Shown: positions 51,420-59,838, counted from the first letter of the stretch. The stretch is DNA of 64,000 nt from Dinoroseobacter sp039192165 (GCA_039192165.1 JBCCXD010000012.1:31448-95447); one strand, 5' to 3'. The notes: generated by a model not told the origin, from the letters alone. Program-made: numbers and translations.

Positions 51420-53099
51420 ATGGCTCAATCAGCATCTTTGGAGGAATTCGAAGCCCTCCTGAATGAAAGCTTCGAAATTGACACACCCGATGAGGGCTCT
51501 GTTGTCAAAGGCAAGGTTATCGCAATTGAAGCGGGACAAGCCATTATTGACGTAGGCTACAAAATGGAAGGCCGCGTCGATCTGAAGGAATTCGCAAATC
51601 CTGGCGAAGCGCCAGAAATTGCAGTTGGCGACGAAGTGGAGGTGTTCCTCGACCGCGTCGAAAATGCACGCGGTGAAGCTGTTATCAGCCGCGACAAAGC
51701 CCGCAGAGAGGAAGCTTGGGATCGGCTCGAAAAAGCGTACGAAAACGACGCGCGCGTTGAAGGTGCGATCTTCGGTCGAGTGAAAGGTGGCTTCACAGTT
51801 GATCTCGGCGGCGCAGTCGCATTCTTGCCAGGCTCGCAGGTCGATGTGCGCCCAGTGCGCGACGCAGGCCCACTTATGGGCCTCAAGCAGCCGTTCCAGA
51901 TCCTCAAAATGGACCGTCGCCGTGGCAACATCGTTGTGTCACGCCGCGCGATCCTCGAAGAAAGCCGCGCCGAACAGCGTGCCGAGGTTATTGGCAAGCT
52001 TGCCGAAGGCGATGCTGTGGATGGCGTTGTCAAAAACATCACCGAATACGGCGCCTTCGTCGATCTGGGTGGTGTGGACGGCCTGCTGCACGTGACCGAT
52101 ATGGCGTGGCGCCGTGTTAACCACCCGTCCGAGATCCTGTCGATCGGCGAGACGGTGAAGGTGCAGGTCATCAAGATCAACAAGGACACTCACCGAATCA
52201 GCTTGGGTATGAAGCAGCTGCAGGCCGATCCTTGGGACGATGTTCAGGGCAAGTTTCCGTTGGGCTCGGTCCATCAGGGCCGCGTGACAAACATCACCGA
52301 CTACGGCGCCTTCGTGGAGCTTGAGCCGGGGGTCGAAGGCCTCGTCCATGTGTCCGAAATGTCGTGGACCAAGAAGAACGTGCATCCGGGCAAGATCGTC
52401 TCCACCTCACAGGAAGTGGACGTCATGGTCTTGGAAATTGATCCGGTCAAACGTCGCGTGTCGCTTGGCCTCAAGCAGACCATGCGCAATCCTTGGGAAG
52501 TGTTCGCGGAGACCCATCCCGAGGGCACCGAGGTTGAGGGTGAGGTCAAGAACATCACCGAGTTCGGCCTGTTCATCGGTCTCGACAACGACATCGACGG
52601 AATGGTGCATCTCAGCGATCTCAGCTGGGATCAGCGTGGCGAGGAAGCCATCCAGAATTACCGTAAGGGTGACATGGTGCAGGCGGTCGTCTCGGAAGTT
52701 GATGTCGAAAAAGAGCGGATTTCGCTTTCCGTCAAAGCACTGGGTGGCGACAAGTTCGCGGAAGCAGTTGGCGGGGTGAAGCGTGGTTCTGTCATTACCG
52801 TCGAGGTTACCGCAATCGAAGATGGCGGGATCGAAGTGGAGTATGAAGGCATGAAATCCTTCATTCGCCGTTCTGATCTTAGTCGCGATCGCGCCGAACA
52901 GCGGCCCGAACGGTTTGGTGTTGGCGACAAGGTTGATGTGCGCGTGACCAACGTGGACAGCAAAACCCGCCGCCTTGGTCTTTCCATCAAAGCGCGTGAA
53001 ATTGCTGAAGAGAAGGAAGCCGTCGAACAGTACGGGTCTTCAGACAGCGGTGCATCGCTTGGCGACATCCTCGGCGCGGCGCTGAAAGGCGACGAGTAA
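51420..53099 (+). CDS. rpsA: 30S ribosomal protein S1
   Basis: mRNA-binding ribosomal protein. 559 residues with six S1 (OB-fold) repeats at about 22-90, 108-175, 193-261, 278-348, 365-435 and 452-521. Repeats 3-5 show the strongest pattern: VKNITEYGAFVDLGGVDGLL, VTNITDYGAFVELEPGVEGL and VKNITEFGLFIGLDNDIDGM. The acidic start EEFEALLNESFEI is usual in alphaproteobacterial S1. AAAGGAAA precedes the ATG. The 180-base leader after the upstream terminator has no recognised element. Confidence 0.98.
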   Translation: MAQSASLEEFEALLNESFEIDTPDEGSVVKGKVIAIEAGQAIIDVGYKMEGRVDLKEFANPGEAPEIAVGDEVEVFLDRVENARGEAVISRDKARREEAWDRLEKAYENDARVEGAIFGRVKGGFTVDLGGAVAFLPGSQVDVRPVRDAGPLMGLKQPFQILKMDRRRGNIVVSRRAILEESRAEQRAEVIGKLAEGDAVDGVVKNITEYGAFVDLGGVDGLLHVTDMAWRRVNHPSEILSIGETVKVQVIKINKDTHRISLGMKQLQADPWDDVQGKFPLGSVHQGRVTNITDYGAFVELEPGVEGLVHVSEMSWTKKNVHPGKIVSTSQEVDVMVLEIDPVKRRVSLGLKQTMRNPWEVFAETHPEGTEVEGEVKNITEFGLFIGLDNDIDGMVHLSDLSWDQRGEEAIQNYRKGDMVQAVVSEVDVEKERISLSVKALGGDKFAEAVGGVKRGSVITVEVTAIEDGGIEVEYEGMKSFIRRSDLSRDRAEQRPERFGVGDKVDVRVTNVDSKTRRLGLSIKAREIAEEKEAVEQYGSSDSGASLGDILGAALKGDE

Positions 53100-53121
53100 G
53101 CGTCTACCACCAGGACTTAAG

Positions 53122-53149
53122 AAAGCCCCGCAACCGCGGGGCTTTTTTT
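53122..53149 (+). terminator. Intrinsic terminator after rpsA
   Basis: Perfect 10-bp stem AAAGCCCCGC / GCGGGGCTTT, four-base loop and seven T in total. Confidence 0.92.
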
Positions 53150-53182
53150 GTCGGCAGGGAATTCAGTCTTGGAAGAGCGAGA

Positions 53183-53842
53183 TTAGCCGCGACGTCGCTG
53201 GTTTCGAACACCAACGGCACCCAGTCCGACAACACCTGCAAGCAGCAATAAAGAAGATGCAGGCAATGGCATCGTCGCAAGTGTGACATTGTCGATCAGA
53301 GCGCCGCAATTGCCGCAACCGCGCGCATTGGCACTGCCTGTGGCCGTGAAAGACAAGGTGTAGTTTCCGGCCTCTGTCACGCTGAAGACGCTCGTGATCT
53401 CCGTCCAGGATCCCCACGGTGTGTCCGGGCCGGGTCCGCCTTCTACAACGCCTGAGGTTAATGTGTCCTGAGGTGTGCCCACCGAATAGGCCATATCATT
53501 GCTGGTTGTGCCGGTCGTCGATACGCGGGGGCTGTAGAAAAAGCTGAGCTTGTACATCCCAATCTCAAGAAAGACATCCTGCAGCAAGCTGTCGTTCCGG
53601 TTTGTAACGAGTTCCACGTAGTGAAAGCCGTGCTGCGCATCAACGGCACCAATTGTCGGGTTCGACTGCACTTCAACGCGGTGATCTGCTGTCCAGTCAG
53701 GGATACTGGTGAAGAGGTTCCAGCCCGAACTGTTGAGGGTGCCGCCCCCGATATCTTCGAAACTTCCGTTCGAAATGGTTGCAGCTCCGGAAGATCCGGC
53801 GACGACTGTCATGGCAACGGCAGCGAGTGTTCTCTTAATCAT
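53183..53842 (-). CDS. VPLPA-CTERM sorted surface/extracellular protein
   Basis: 219 residues from ATG 53842. Signal peptide MIKRTLAAVAMTVVAGSSGA. The mature part starts ATISNGSFEDIGGG and is rich in Ser/Thr/Gly/Asn with a beta-sandwich look (DUF642 or choice-of-anchor-like, VELVTNRNDSLLQDVFL, YTLSFTATGSANARG). The C-terminus has MPLPASSLLLLAGVVGLGAV and then basic NQRRRG, the VPLPA-CTERM tripartite sorting signal read by an exosortase. No exosortase gene is in the window. The 24 codons upstream in frame are not used. Inserted between rpsA and ihfB on the opposite strand. Confidence 0.85.
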   Translation of the reverse strand: MIKRTLAAVAMTVVAGSSGAATISNGSFEDIGGGTLNSSGWNLFTSIPDWTADHRVEVQSNPTIGAVDAQHGFHYVELVTNRNDSLLQDVFLEIGMYKLSFFYSPRVSTTGTTSNDMAYSVGTPQDTLTSGVVEGGPGPDTPWGSWTEITSVFSVTEAGNYTLSFTATGSANARGCGNCGALIDNVTLATMPLPASSLLLLAGVVGLGAVGVRNQRRRG

Positions 53843-54230
53843 GGTTACATCAGGTTTCAAAGGTCTGCCCCCGGTACGCGGATTCGGCACTTGGATACCG
53901 CCGAAAACCAGCAAAAGTTGGGCATTACCGTGAAGATCATTCCTTTACGATCCGTAAACAGCTCTCGTCTTGCCTATAAACCAACGGCTAGTGTGCTGTG
54001 TGTTGGGTGCGGCCAGAATTCGCCAGACACGTTGGTTTGCGCGCGCCAGCGATTCGCACACGGTGCGGTTGAATCTCCGGCAACATGCCAATTGAAGTGG
54101 CTAATGTGCGGAATTTCCCCGGTAATTTGCCCCATCACCACGGCATTAGCGTTTTCCAGACTTTGGGATTGCCGCTATAGTACGGGGGTCGGAGCGTTTG
54201 CGCCCGAGTCTCGGGAGGGAGGAATTCAAC
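53843..54230. other. 388-base divergent intergenic region between the VPLPA-CTERM gene and ihfB
   Basis: No credible gene on either strand. It holds a likely ihfB promoter near its right end and presumably the minus-strand promoter of the VPLPA-CTERM gene. No repeat or known RNA was recognised. Confidence 0.7.
54153..54181 (+). promoter_or_regulatory. Predicted promoter for ihfB
   Basis: TTTCCA (54153-54158), 17-base spacer, TATAGT (54176-54181), about 50 bases before the ihfB ATG. Confidence 0.45.
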
Positions 54231-54518
54231 ATGATCCGGTCGGAGCTGATTCAAATCGTTGCGGACGAAAACCCGCACCTCTACCAGCGCGATGTGGAGC
54301 GGATCGTAAACACCCTGTTCGAAGAGATTATAGAGGCGATGGCCAACGGAGACCGCGTTGAGCTCCGCGGATTTGGTGCATTTTCCGTGAAGCATCGCGA
54401 CGCACGCACCGGCCGCAACCCGCGTACGGGCGCGGCCGTTGATGTCGAAGCCAAAGCGGTCCCTTTCTTTAAAACCGGTAAGCTTCTGCGGGACAGACTG
54501 AACGGCAAAGAAGGCTGA
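54231..54518 (+). CDS. ihfB: Integration host factor beta subunit
   Basis: DNA-bending protein, dimer with IhfA. 95 residues: MIRSELIQIVADENPHL, the dimer core ERIVNTLFEEIIEAMANGDR, the arm VELRGFGAFSVKHRDARTG with RNPRTG at the intercalating tip, and VPFFKTGKLLRDRLN. GGGAGGGAGG lies about ten bases before ATG 54231; the open frame upstream to 54198 is not used. It follows rpsA (with one insertion), as in most alphaproteobacteria. Confidence 0.96.
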   Translation: MIRSELIQIVADENPHLYQRDVERIVNTLFEEIIEAMANGDRVELRGFGAFSVKHRDARTGRNPRTGAAVDVEAKAVPFFKTGKLLRDRLNGKEG

Positions 54519-54522
54519 GGTC

Positions 54523-54888
54523 ATGCGGTATATTAAGTACCTGTTTCTCGCGATCCTCGCGATTTGCTTGCTGACGATTGCTTTCGCGAACCGCAACCTG
54601 GTGACCTTGACCTTGCTTCCGGGCGAAATGGGCGCGTTTGCCGGCTACAATGCTTCAATATCGCTTCCGCTCTACGTTGTGATCTTTGGAGGTATCGCCG
54701 CAGGTCTGCTGATAGGTTTCTTCTCGGAATGGCTTCGGGAAACCAAGCATCGTAACGAAGCGTCCCGACAGCGGACCGAAGCGCGCCGTTTGAAGCGCGA
54801 GGTTGAGGTTATGAAGTCCCAAAAAACGGTGGACGAAGGCAAGGACGAAATCCTTGCGCTGCTTGAGGATGGCAGCGGGGCGCGATAA
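54523..54888 (+). CDS. lapA: LapA-domain (DUF1049) small membrane protein
   Basis: 121 residues with two membrane helices (YLFLAILAICLLTIAFANRN and LPLYVVIFGGIAAGLLIGFF) and then a basic coiled-coil tail (RNEASRQRTEARRLKREVEV). Matches the lipopolysaccharide assembly protein A domain; enteric LapA works with LapB/YciM to regulate LPS synthesis. Not to be confused with the LapA adhesin. Four bases after ihfB and nine before trpF. Confidence 0.88.
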   Translation: MRYIKYLFLAILAICLLTIAFANRNLVTLTLLPGEMGAFAGYNASISLPLYVVIFGGIAAGLLIGFFSEWLRETKHRNEASRQRTEARRLKREVEVMKSQKTVDEGKDEILALLEDGSGAR

Positions 54889-54897
54889 GCCGGGCCT

Positions 54898-55554
54898 ATG
54901 ACACGCGACATTTCGGTAAAGATATGTGGGCTTACCCGCACAACGGACATGCGCGCAGCGGTCGAGGCCGGCGCGCGTTATGTCGGCTTGGTGTTCTTTC
55001 CGAAATCGCCGCGCAACGTCTCTCTTGCGCAGGCCGCAGAATTGGCGAACACAGTGCCCGATGGGGTGGCAAAGGTTGGTCTTTTGGTGAACCCGAACGA
55101 TGCAGAGCTCGACGCGCTGCTTGCGGAAGTTCCCTTGGACATCTTACAACTTCACGGCGCTGAAAGCCCTGAACGTGTGGCCGAAGTGAAAACGCGCTAT
55201 GGCTTGCCAGTCATGAAAGCCGTTGGCGTGGCGGAAGCGGCAGATCTCTCTCGGCTTGAAAGCTATATACCGGTCGTGGACCAACTGCTGGTTGATGCCA
55301 AAGCCCCTAAGGGCGCGGATCTGCCTGGTGGAAATGGAGTCGCCTTCGACTGGCGGCTGATTGCGGGGCGGCGCTGGCCGGTGCCCTGGATGCTCGCCGG
55401 AGGACTGACGCCCGAGAACGTTGCAGAAGCGGTACGTCTGACCGGAGCAAGACAGGTCGATGTCAGTTCAGGGGTGGAAAGCGCGCCAGGCGTCAAAGAC
55501 CCGGAGCGGATCAAAAAATTTGTAACGTCTGCACATGCGCTTGCGGTTTCGTAA
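54898..55554 (+). CDS. trpF: Phosphoribosylanthranilate isomerase
   Basis: Third step of tryptophan synthesis, TIM barrel. Catalytic cysteine in ISVKICGLTRTTDMRAAVEA; GARYVGLVFFPKSPRNVSL; LDILQLHGAESPE; catalytic aspartate region QLLVDAKAPKGADLPGGNG; DVSSGVESAPGVKDPERI. 218 residues. Directly after the LapA-domain gene, and overlapped at its end by a GNAT gene for 20 bases. Confidence 0.96.
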   Translation: MTRDISVKICGLTRTTDMRAAVEAGARYVGLVFFPKSPRNVSLAQAAELANTVPDGVAKVGLLVNPNDAELDALLAEVPLDILQLHGAESPERVAEVKTRYGLPVMKAVGVAEAADLSRLESYIPVVDQLLVDAKAPKGADLPGGNGVAFDWRLIAGRRWPVPWMLAGGLTPENVAEAVRLTGARQVDVSSGVESAPGVKDPERIKKFVTSAHALAVS

Positions 55555-55987
55555 GGCGACACGGAGCGACGTACCGGCCGTCGTGGCATTGCTGGCGGAC
55601 GATGTTCTGGGATCGCATCGCGAACTGGGGGCGATTGAGACCTACCTGGCCGCGTTCGATACGATGAGCGCTGAGGGCAACAACCATCTGATCGTAGGGT
55701 TAGACGAAAGCGATACGGTGATTGCGACCTATCAGCTGACTTTCATCAGCGGTCTCTCTTTGAGCGCGTCGAGACGGGCTCAGGTCGAGTCTGTTCGGGT
55801 TGCCACTCAGTTCCGCGGGCAGGGCGCGGGCCAACACATGTTTGCTGATATAGAGGCCCGCGCCCGGTCGGCGGGCTGCAAACTGATCCAGTTGACGATG
55901 AACAAGACCCGTCATGACAGCGCGCGGTTCTACACAGCGCTGGGCTTCACGGCCAGCCATGTCGGGTTCAAGAAGAGCCTGGAATGA
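55535..55987 (+). CDS. GNAT acetyltransferase
   Basis: 150 residues, a single GNAT domain: LRFRKATRSDVPAVVALLAD, VESVRVATQFRGQGAGQHMF (RGQGAG acetyl-CoA loop) and MNKTRHDSARFYTALGFTAS, followed by VGFKKSLE. Substrate unknown. Starts inside trpF, so coupled to it. It separates trpF from trpB, which are usually closer together. Confidence 0.88.
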   Translation: MRLRFRKATRSDVPAVVALLADDVLGSHRELGAIETYLAAFDTMSAEGNNHLIVGLDESDTVIATYQLTFISGLSLSASRRAQVESVRVATQFRGQGAGQHMFADIEARARSAGCKLIQLTMNKTRHDSARFYTALGFTASHVGFKKSLE

Positions 55988-56029
55988 TCTGTAAACAGCG
56001 CCAACCGTGCAAAGCGCGATTGATTACAG

Positions 56030-56563
56030 TCAGCACGTCGGTATAAGCACCGCTCGCCCGGCTTTGATCTGAATGCTTCTGGCACAGGAGGAATGCTCGG
56101 AGATCCGGTCTTCTACGATTTCGGATTCTTCTGATGTCGTCAGCCCATCCGGCAACAACCCGATCCATACATCCTGACGTGGTAGAGTTACGAATTGCCC
56201 GCGGCGCTGCGCAATTGGAAATGCGTCTGGATAAGCCGCCTCGTAATCGACACCGGTTCTAAGCAGAAGCGCCGATGCAAGTCTGATCTCTCCAACGTCC
56301 GGTGGGTTCGGACGCCCACTCCCGAAAAAATCCAATGTAAACAGACCGCACAGGTGTTTTCCGTCTATGCCGCCATCCGGAAGGAGATTGTGCATGTACA
56401 CCGCGTACTGCTCACCACCTTGATGCTGAACTGTTTGCAACGCCAGAAATGTCATCTCAGGTGCTTCGACCACCCGACCCTGATACGCGCTGAAGGCGGC
56501 CAAGTGCACACATTTTGCGGTTGCGGACGTCGCTGCGCAAAATAGTCCGAGCACAACAACCAA
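56030..56563 (-). CDS. Small secreted protein of unknown function
   Basis: About 178-180 residues. The hydrophobic core LVVVLGLFCAATSATA is a signal peptide, cut before KCVHLAAFSAYQGRVVEAPE. The mature protein has four cysteines (KCVHL, HLCGL, SSCAR and the last residue). No family was recognised. The start is a problem: a normal signal peptide would begin at the ATA codon at 56572-56570 (preceding Lys-Ala), which has AGAGGA nine bases upstream. The first standard codon is TTG at 56563, which removes the charged n-region. An in-frame ATG at 56677 would overlap trpB head to head. Possibly an ATG-to-ATA start mutation. Confidence 0.5.
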   Translation of the reverse strand: MVVVLGLFCAATSATAKCVHLAAFSAYQGRVVEAPEMTFLALQTVQHQGGEQYAVYMHNLLPDGGIDGKHLCGLFTLDFFGSGRPNPPDVGEIRLASALLLRTGVDYEAAYPDAFPIAQRRGQFVTLPRQDVWIGLLPDGLTTSEESEIVEDRISEHSSCARSIQIKAGRAVLIPTC

Positions 56564-56648
56564 AGCCTTTATCGCTTGCTTTCCTCTTGCTGCGTTCCAC
56601 GATATGGACCGTGTGTGTCTCAAAGCTGATGGCAACAGGGAGGTTTCC

Positions 56649-57878
56649 GTGCCAGACGATCTGATCAATTCGTTCATGACCGGGCCGGATGAAAACGGAC
56701 GATTCGGGGATTTTGGTGGCCGTTTCGTGTCGGAAACGCTGATGCCGCTGATCCTCGAGCTGGAAAAGCAGTACGAGTTTGCAAAAACCGATCAGAGTTT
56801 CTGGGACGAGATGCATTATCTCTGGACCCACTATGTCGGCCGCCCGAGTCCCCTCTATTTTGCCGAACGGCTGACCGAACAGATGGGTGGCGCAAAGATC
56901 TATCTCAAGCGCGATGAACTGAACCACACGGGCGCGCATAAGATCAACAATGTGCTTGGCCAGATCATCCTTGCGCGGCGCATGGGCAAGACCCGGATCA
57001 TCGCGGAAACCGGGGCAGGGCAACACGGTGTGGCCACGGCCACAGTGTGTGCCAAGTTCGGATTGAAATGCGTGGTCTATATGGGTGCGCATGATGTGGA
57101 ACGGCAGGCGCCAAATGTCTTCAGAATGCGGCTGCTGGGCGCGGAGGTCGTGCCAGTCACATCCGGACGAGGGACCCTGAAGGATGCGATGAACGACGCT
57201 CTGCGCGACTGGGTGACCAATGTCCGTGACACCTTCTATTGCATTGGAACTGTCGCGGGGCCGCATCCCTACCCGGCGATGGTACGCGACTTTCAGGCGA
57301 TCATCGGCAAAGAAGCCAAAGAACAGATGATGGCGGCCGAGGGGCGTTTGCCCGACACCATCATTGCGGCCATCGGCGGCGGCTCGAACGCGATGGGGCT
57401 CTTTTATCCGTTCCTTGACGATAAAGACGTGAACATCATTGGCGTCGAAGCAGGCGGCAAGGGCGTCAACGACAAGATGGAGCACTGCGCGTCGCTGACG
57501 GGGGGGCGTCCTGGAGTGCTACATGGCAACCGGACCTATCTGCTGCAGGATCAGGATGGACAAATCCTTGAAGGCTTTTCAATATCTGCGGGGCTGGACT
57601 ATCCCGGGATTGGGCCGGAGCATTCGTGGCTCCACGATATTGGCCGTGCGCAGTACGTGTCGATCACCGATAAAGAAGCGCTTGAGGCGTTCCAGCTGTG
57701 CTGCGAAGCCGAAGGCATCATCCCCGCCCTCGAACCTTCCCACGCGCTTGCGCATGTCGCCAAGATCGCGCCAGAGCTGTCAAAAGACCACATCATCTGC
57801 ATGAATATGTGCGGACGCGGGGACAAGGATATCTTCACCGTGGCCAGAGCGCTTGGTTTCGATATGGATGGCTCTTAA
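56649..57878 (+). CDS. trpB: Tryptophan synthase beta chain
   Basis: PLP enzyme joining indole and serine. DENGRFGDFGGRFVSETLMP at the N-terminus; PLP lysine in RDELNHTGAHKINNVLGQI; AETGAGQHGVATATVCAKFG; phosphate-binding AIGGGSNAMGLFYPF; C-terminal MCGRGDKDIFTVA. 409 residues from GTG 56649, which has AGGGAGG five bases upstream; the open frame to 56604 is not used. trpA is not adjacent; the gene ends at its own terminator. Confidence 0.97.
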   Translation: MPDDLINSFMTGPDENGRFGDFGGRFVSETLMPLILELEKQYEFAKTDQSFWDEMHYLWTHYVGRPSPLYFAERLTEQMGGAKIYLKRDELNHTGAHKINNVLGQIILARRMGKTRIIAETGAGQHGVATATVCAKFGLKCVVYMGAHDVERQAPNVFRMRLLGAEVVPVTSGRGTLKDAMNDALRDWVTNVRDTFYCIGTVAGPHPYPAMVRDFQAIIGKEAKEQMMAAEGRLPDTIIAAIGGGSNAMGLFYPFLDDKDVNIIGVEAGGKGVNDKMEHCASLTGGRPGVLHGNRTYLLQDQDGQILEGFSISAGLDYPGIGPEHSWLHDIGRAQYVSITDKEALEAFQLCCEAEGIIPALEPSHALAHVAKIAPELSKDHIICMNMCGRGDKDIFTVARALGFDMDGS

Positions 57879-57914
57879 GAGCTAAATATAAAAGAAAAAA
57901 ATTTTTGATTCTTT

Positions 57915-57946
57915 GACCCCTGCGCACCGATGCGTGGGGGTCTTTT
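57915..57946 (+). terminator. Intrinsic terminator after trpB
   Basis: Twelve-base stem (outer GACCCC / GGGGTC, two G-U pairs inside), loop CCGA, then TTTT. Confidence 0.8.
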
Positions 57947-58111
57947 CGCGTATACCTTCGGTTTAGGCGCTTAAACCTGCCGCCGAAATTGGTGGAATAA
58001 ACCTGCCGCAGATTTCCATATGTTCGAAACTGCCCATCGTCCTGTCACACGAGCCCCAGCCACCACTGTCGCGTCTTCGATCTGTTCCGGGCGCACAAGA
58101 AAGGACAGAAG

Positions 58112-58639
58112 ATGAAAGAACTTCTGAAACAAACCACCGCGATCACGCTTGTCGCCGGTATGGCCAGCGCAACTTTCGTTGCCACCGCATCTGCACAAGG
58201 CCGTCTCAGTGACGCAGAGCGCAGCACTCTTCAACAGCGCGCGCTGTCAGAACTGCGCTCTCTTGGCTACCAGCCTAGCCAGTTTGAAAGCATCCGTGTC
58301 CGGGTCCAACGGGACGAAATTGATGTTGAGGCAGAAGGAGACGATATCGATGTTGACCTGACTTACAATCGCGCAGGCAACGCGCTTGGAAATCTTATAG
58401 AAGGAGATGTCGAAATCGACGATGGCAACCGTGACATCGAACGTGTGTTCGTTGACGGTGGTTGGACAGAGACGGTCGACGACTCTGACGAGGATGAAGA
58501 CTACGGCGACGATGAGGACTTTGACGACGACCAAGATGACTACGATGACGGCGACGACGACTCTGACGATGATGGGGATGACGACTCCGATGATGACTCA
58601 GACGACGACGGCGGCGATGACGATGGCGACGATGACTAA
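58112..58639 (+). CDS. Secreted protein with PepSY-like core and aspartate-rich tail (1)
   Basis: 175 residues. The signal peptide ends ATFVATASA-QG. A 90-residue core follows (LSDAERSTLQQRALSELRSL, GYQPSQFESIRVRVQRDEID), which loosely recalls PepSY domains. From about residue 120 to the end, nearly every residue is Asp, with Ser, Gly, Glu and a few Tyr. Such a polyanionic tail should bind divalent cations or basic surfaces. AAAGGACAG precedes the ATG. It shares architecture with the gene at 58801 (same order, similar GY-containing core), and a membrane LuxR-type regulator follows. Function unknown. Confidence 0.8.
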   Translation: MKELLKQTTAITLVAGMASATFVATASAQGRLSDAERSTLQQRALSELRSLGYQPSQFESIRVRVQRDEIDVEAEGDDIDVDLTYNRAGNALGNLIEGDVEIDDGNRDIERVFVDGGWTETVDDSDEDEDYGDDEDFDDDQDDYDDGDDDSDDDGDDDSDDDSDDDGGDDDGDDD

Positions 58640-58676
58640 CCTTGCGGCAATGCGCTGACCCAATGCGTAACAAGGG

Positions 58677-58713
58677 GCAGGGGGTGCGCTTAGGCCGCCC
58701 CCTTGCTGTTTTG
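58677..58713 (+). terminator. Terminator after the first Asp-rich gene
   Basis: Stem GCAGGGGG / CCCCCTTGC with one bulge, followed by TGTTTT. It separates the two Asp-rich genes into distinct transcripts unless read through. Confidence 0.6.
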
Positions 58714-58800
58714 TGAATTCGTTAGTGTGTAGCTCTGGTGAAATAAAACCGACCAACTAAGTGTTTGGGATGAGAACCGCGTGCGGTTTTGGACTTGGAT

Positions 58801-59295
58801 ATGCGATCGATTGCCAAACAAGCTCTGATTGGTGTGGCACTGCTTACGCTAGCTTCGGTACCTGTGTTCGCGGATGTCACAGCATCCGTGGTGCGCCAGC
58901 TGGGCCAACAGGGTTACGAAATCCAGTCAGTGCAAAGGACACTCCTTGGGCGCATGCGGGTGATTTCCACACAAGGTGACCTCCGGCGCGAGACGGTGTT
59001 CGATCCGCGCAGCGGAGCGATTTTGCGAGATGTTGCCCGGCGGCAGGGGGCGGCTGGGCTCGCAGGTCTTTTGGGGCCTTTGGGACAAGGCAGTGACGAC
59101 GCCGACGATCGTGCAGGCGGCTCGGCTCGCTCGTCCGAAAGCGGGTCCGGGTTTTCGGGTTCTGACGATAGAGACGAAGACGACGACAGCGATGACGAGG
59201 ACGACGATTCCGACGACGATTCCGATGATGATGGGGACGACAGTTCGGACGACGGCGACGACGACAGCGATGACGGTGATGACGATGAAGACTAG
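58801..59295 (+). CDS. Secreted protein with PepSY-like core and aspartate-rich tail (2)
   Basis: 164 residues from ATG 58801. Signal peptide MRSIAKQALIGVALLTLASV, cut near VFA-DV. Short core: VVRQLGQQGYEIQSVQRTLL, GRMRVISTQGDLRRETVFD, PRSGAILRDVARR, similar in pattern to a PepSY repeat. A Gly/Ser spacer leads to an Asp/Ser/Glu tail of about 45 residues to the C-terminus. TTG 58789 is an in-frame alternative start. 41 bases before the LuxR-type gene, so probably one operon. Function unknown. Confidence 0.78.
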   Translation: MRSIAKQALIGVALLTLASVPVFADVTASVVRQLGQQGYEIQSVQRTLLGRMRVISTQGDLRRETVFDPRSGAILRDVARRQGAAGLAGLLGPLGQGSDDADDRAGGSARSSESGSGFSGSDDRDEDDDSDDEDDDSDDDSDDDGDDSSDDGDDDSDDGDDDED

Positions 59296-59336
59296 TCGCC
59301 CCGCCTGCCTGGGACGTTAGGCGGAAGGACGTCGCC

Positions 59337-59834
59337 ATGAAGAGCTACACGGTGCCATTGATCGCACTTTTGGTTCTGCAGGCTGTTTGCGCTTTTTTCT
59401 TTGTTGGGGACATTCTGCTTTCGGTTCTGGGCGTTCCCTTTGTTCCTCTCGACTGGGCGCTGATCGAACTTATTGAAATTGGCGCGGCACTTGGGCTGTC
59501 CTTCGGTGTTGTCCTTGGTGCCTGGGCGCTCAATCAGGCGCGACGGCGGACGCAGGCCGCGGAACAGGCGCTTCAGGCCGCATCAGGTGCATTCATGGAT
59601 CTTGTTGCTCAACGTTTTGAGGAATGGCGACTGACACCGGCCGAGCGAGACGTAGCTTTGTTCGCTCTTAAAGGCCTTGCTCTGCAGGAGATTGCCGCAA
59701 TGCGCAACACTTCCGAAGGGACGGTGAAGGCCCAAACCAACGCGATTTATCGCAAGGCGGGGGTCTCAAACCGATCTCAGCTGATCAGCCTGTTTGTCGA
59801 AGACCTTATGTCAGAAACGCTTGTGGACCGGTAA
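59337..59834 (+). CDS. Membrane-anchored LuxR-type HTH regulator
   Basis: 165 residues. Two N-terminal helices (about 7-30, LIALLVLQAVCAFFFVGDIL; about 40-65, ALIELIEIGAALGLSFGVVL), a short coiled linker (RRRTQAAEQALQAA), then a C-terminal LuxR/GerE HTH. The HTH reads LTPAERDVALFALKGLALQE, then IAAMRNTSEGTVKAQTNAIY and RKAGVSNRSQLISLF. No receiver or ligand domain, so it may sense the envelope through its membrane part. GGAAGGA precedes the ATG. Linked to the two Asp-rich secreted proteins upstream. Confidence 0.85.
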   Translation: MKSYTVPLIALLVLQAVCAFFFVGDILLSVLGVPFVPLDWALIELIEIGAALGLSFGVVLGAWALNQARRRTQAAEQALQAASGAFMDLVAQRFEEWRLTPAERDVALFALKGLALQEIAAMRNTSEGTVKAQTNAIYRKAGVSNRSQLISLFVEDLMSETLVDR

Positions 59835-59838
59835 GACA

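Noticed and set aside
58480..59293. Repeat tracts as CRISPR or microsatellite array
   Set aside because: The GAC/GAT runs are in-frame Asp codons of two secreted proteins, with no regular spacers.
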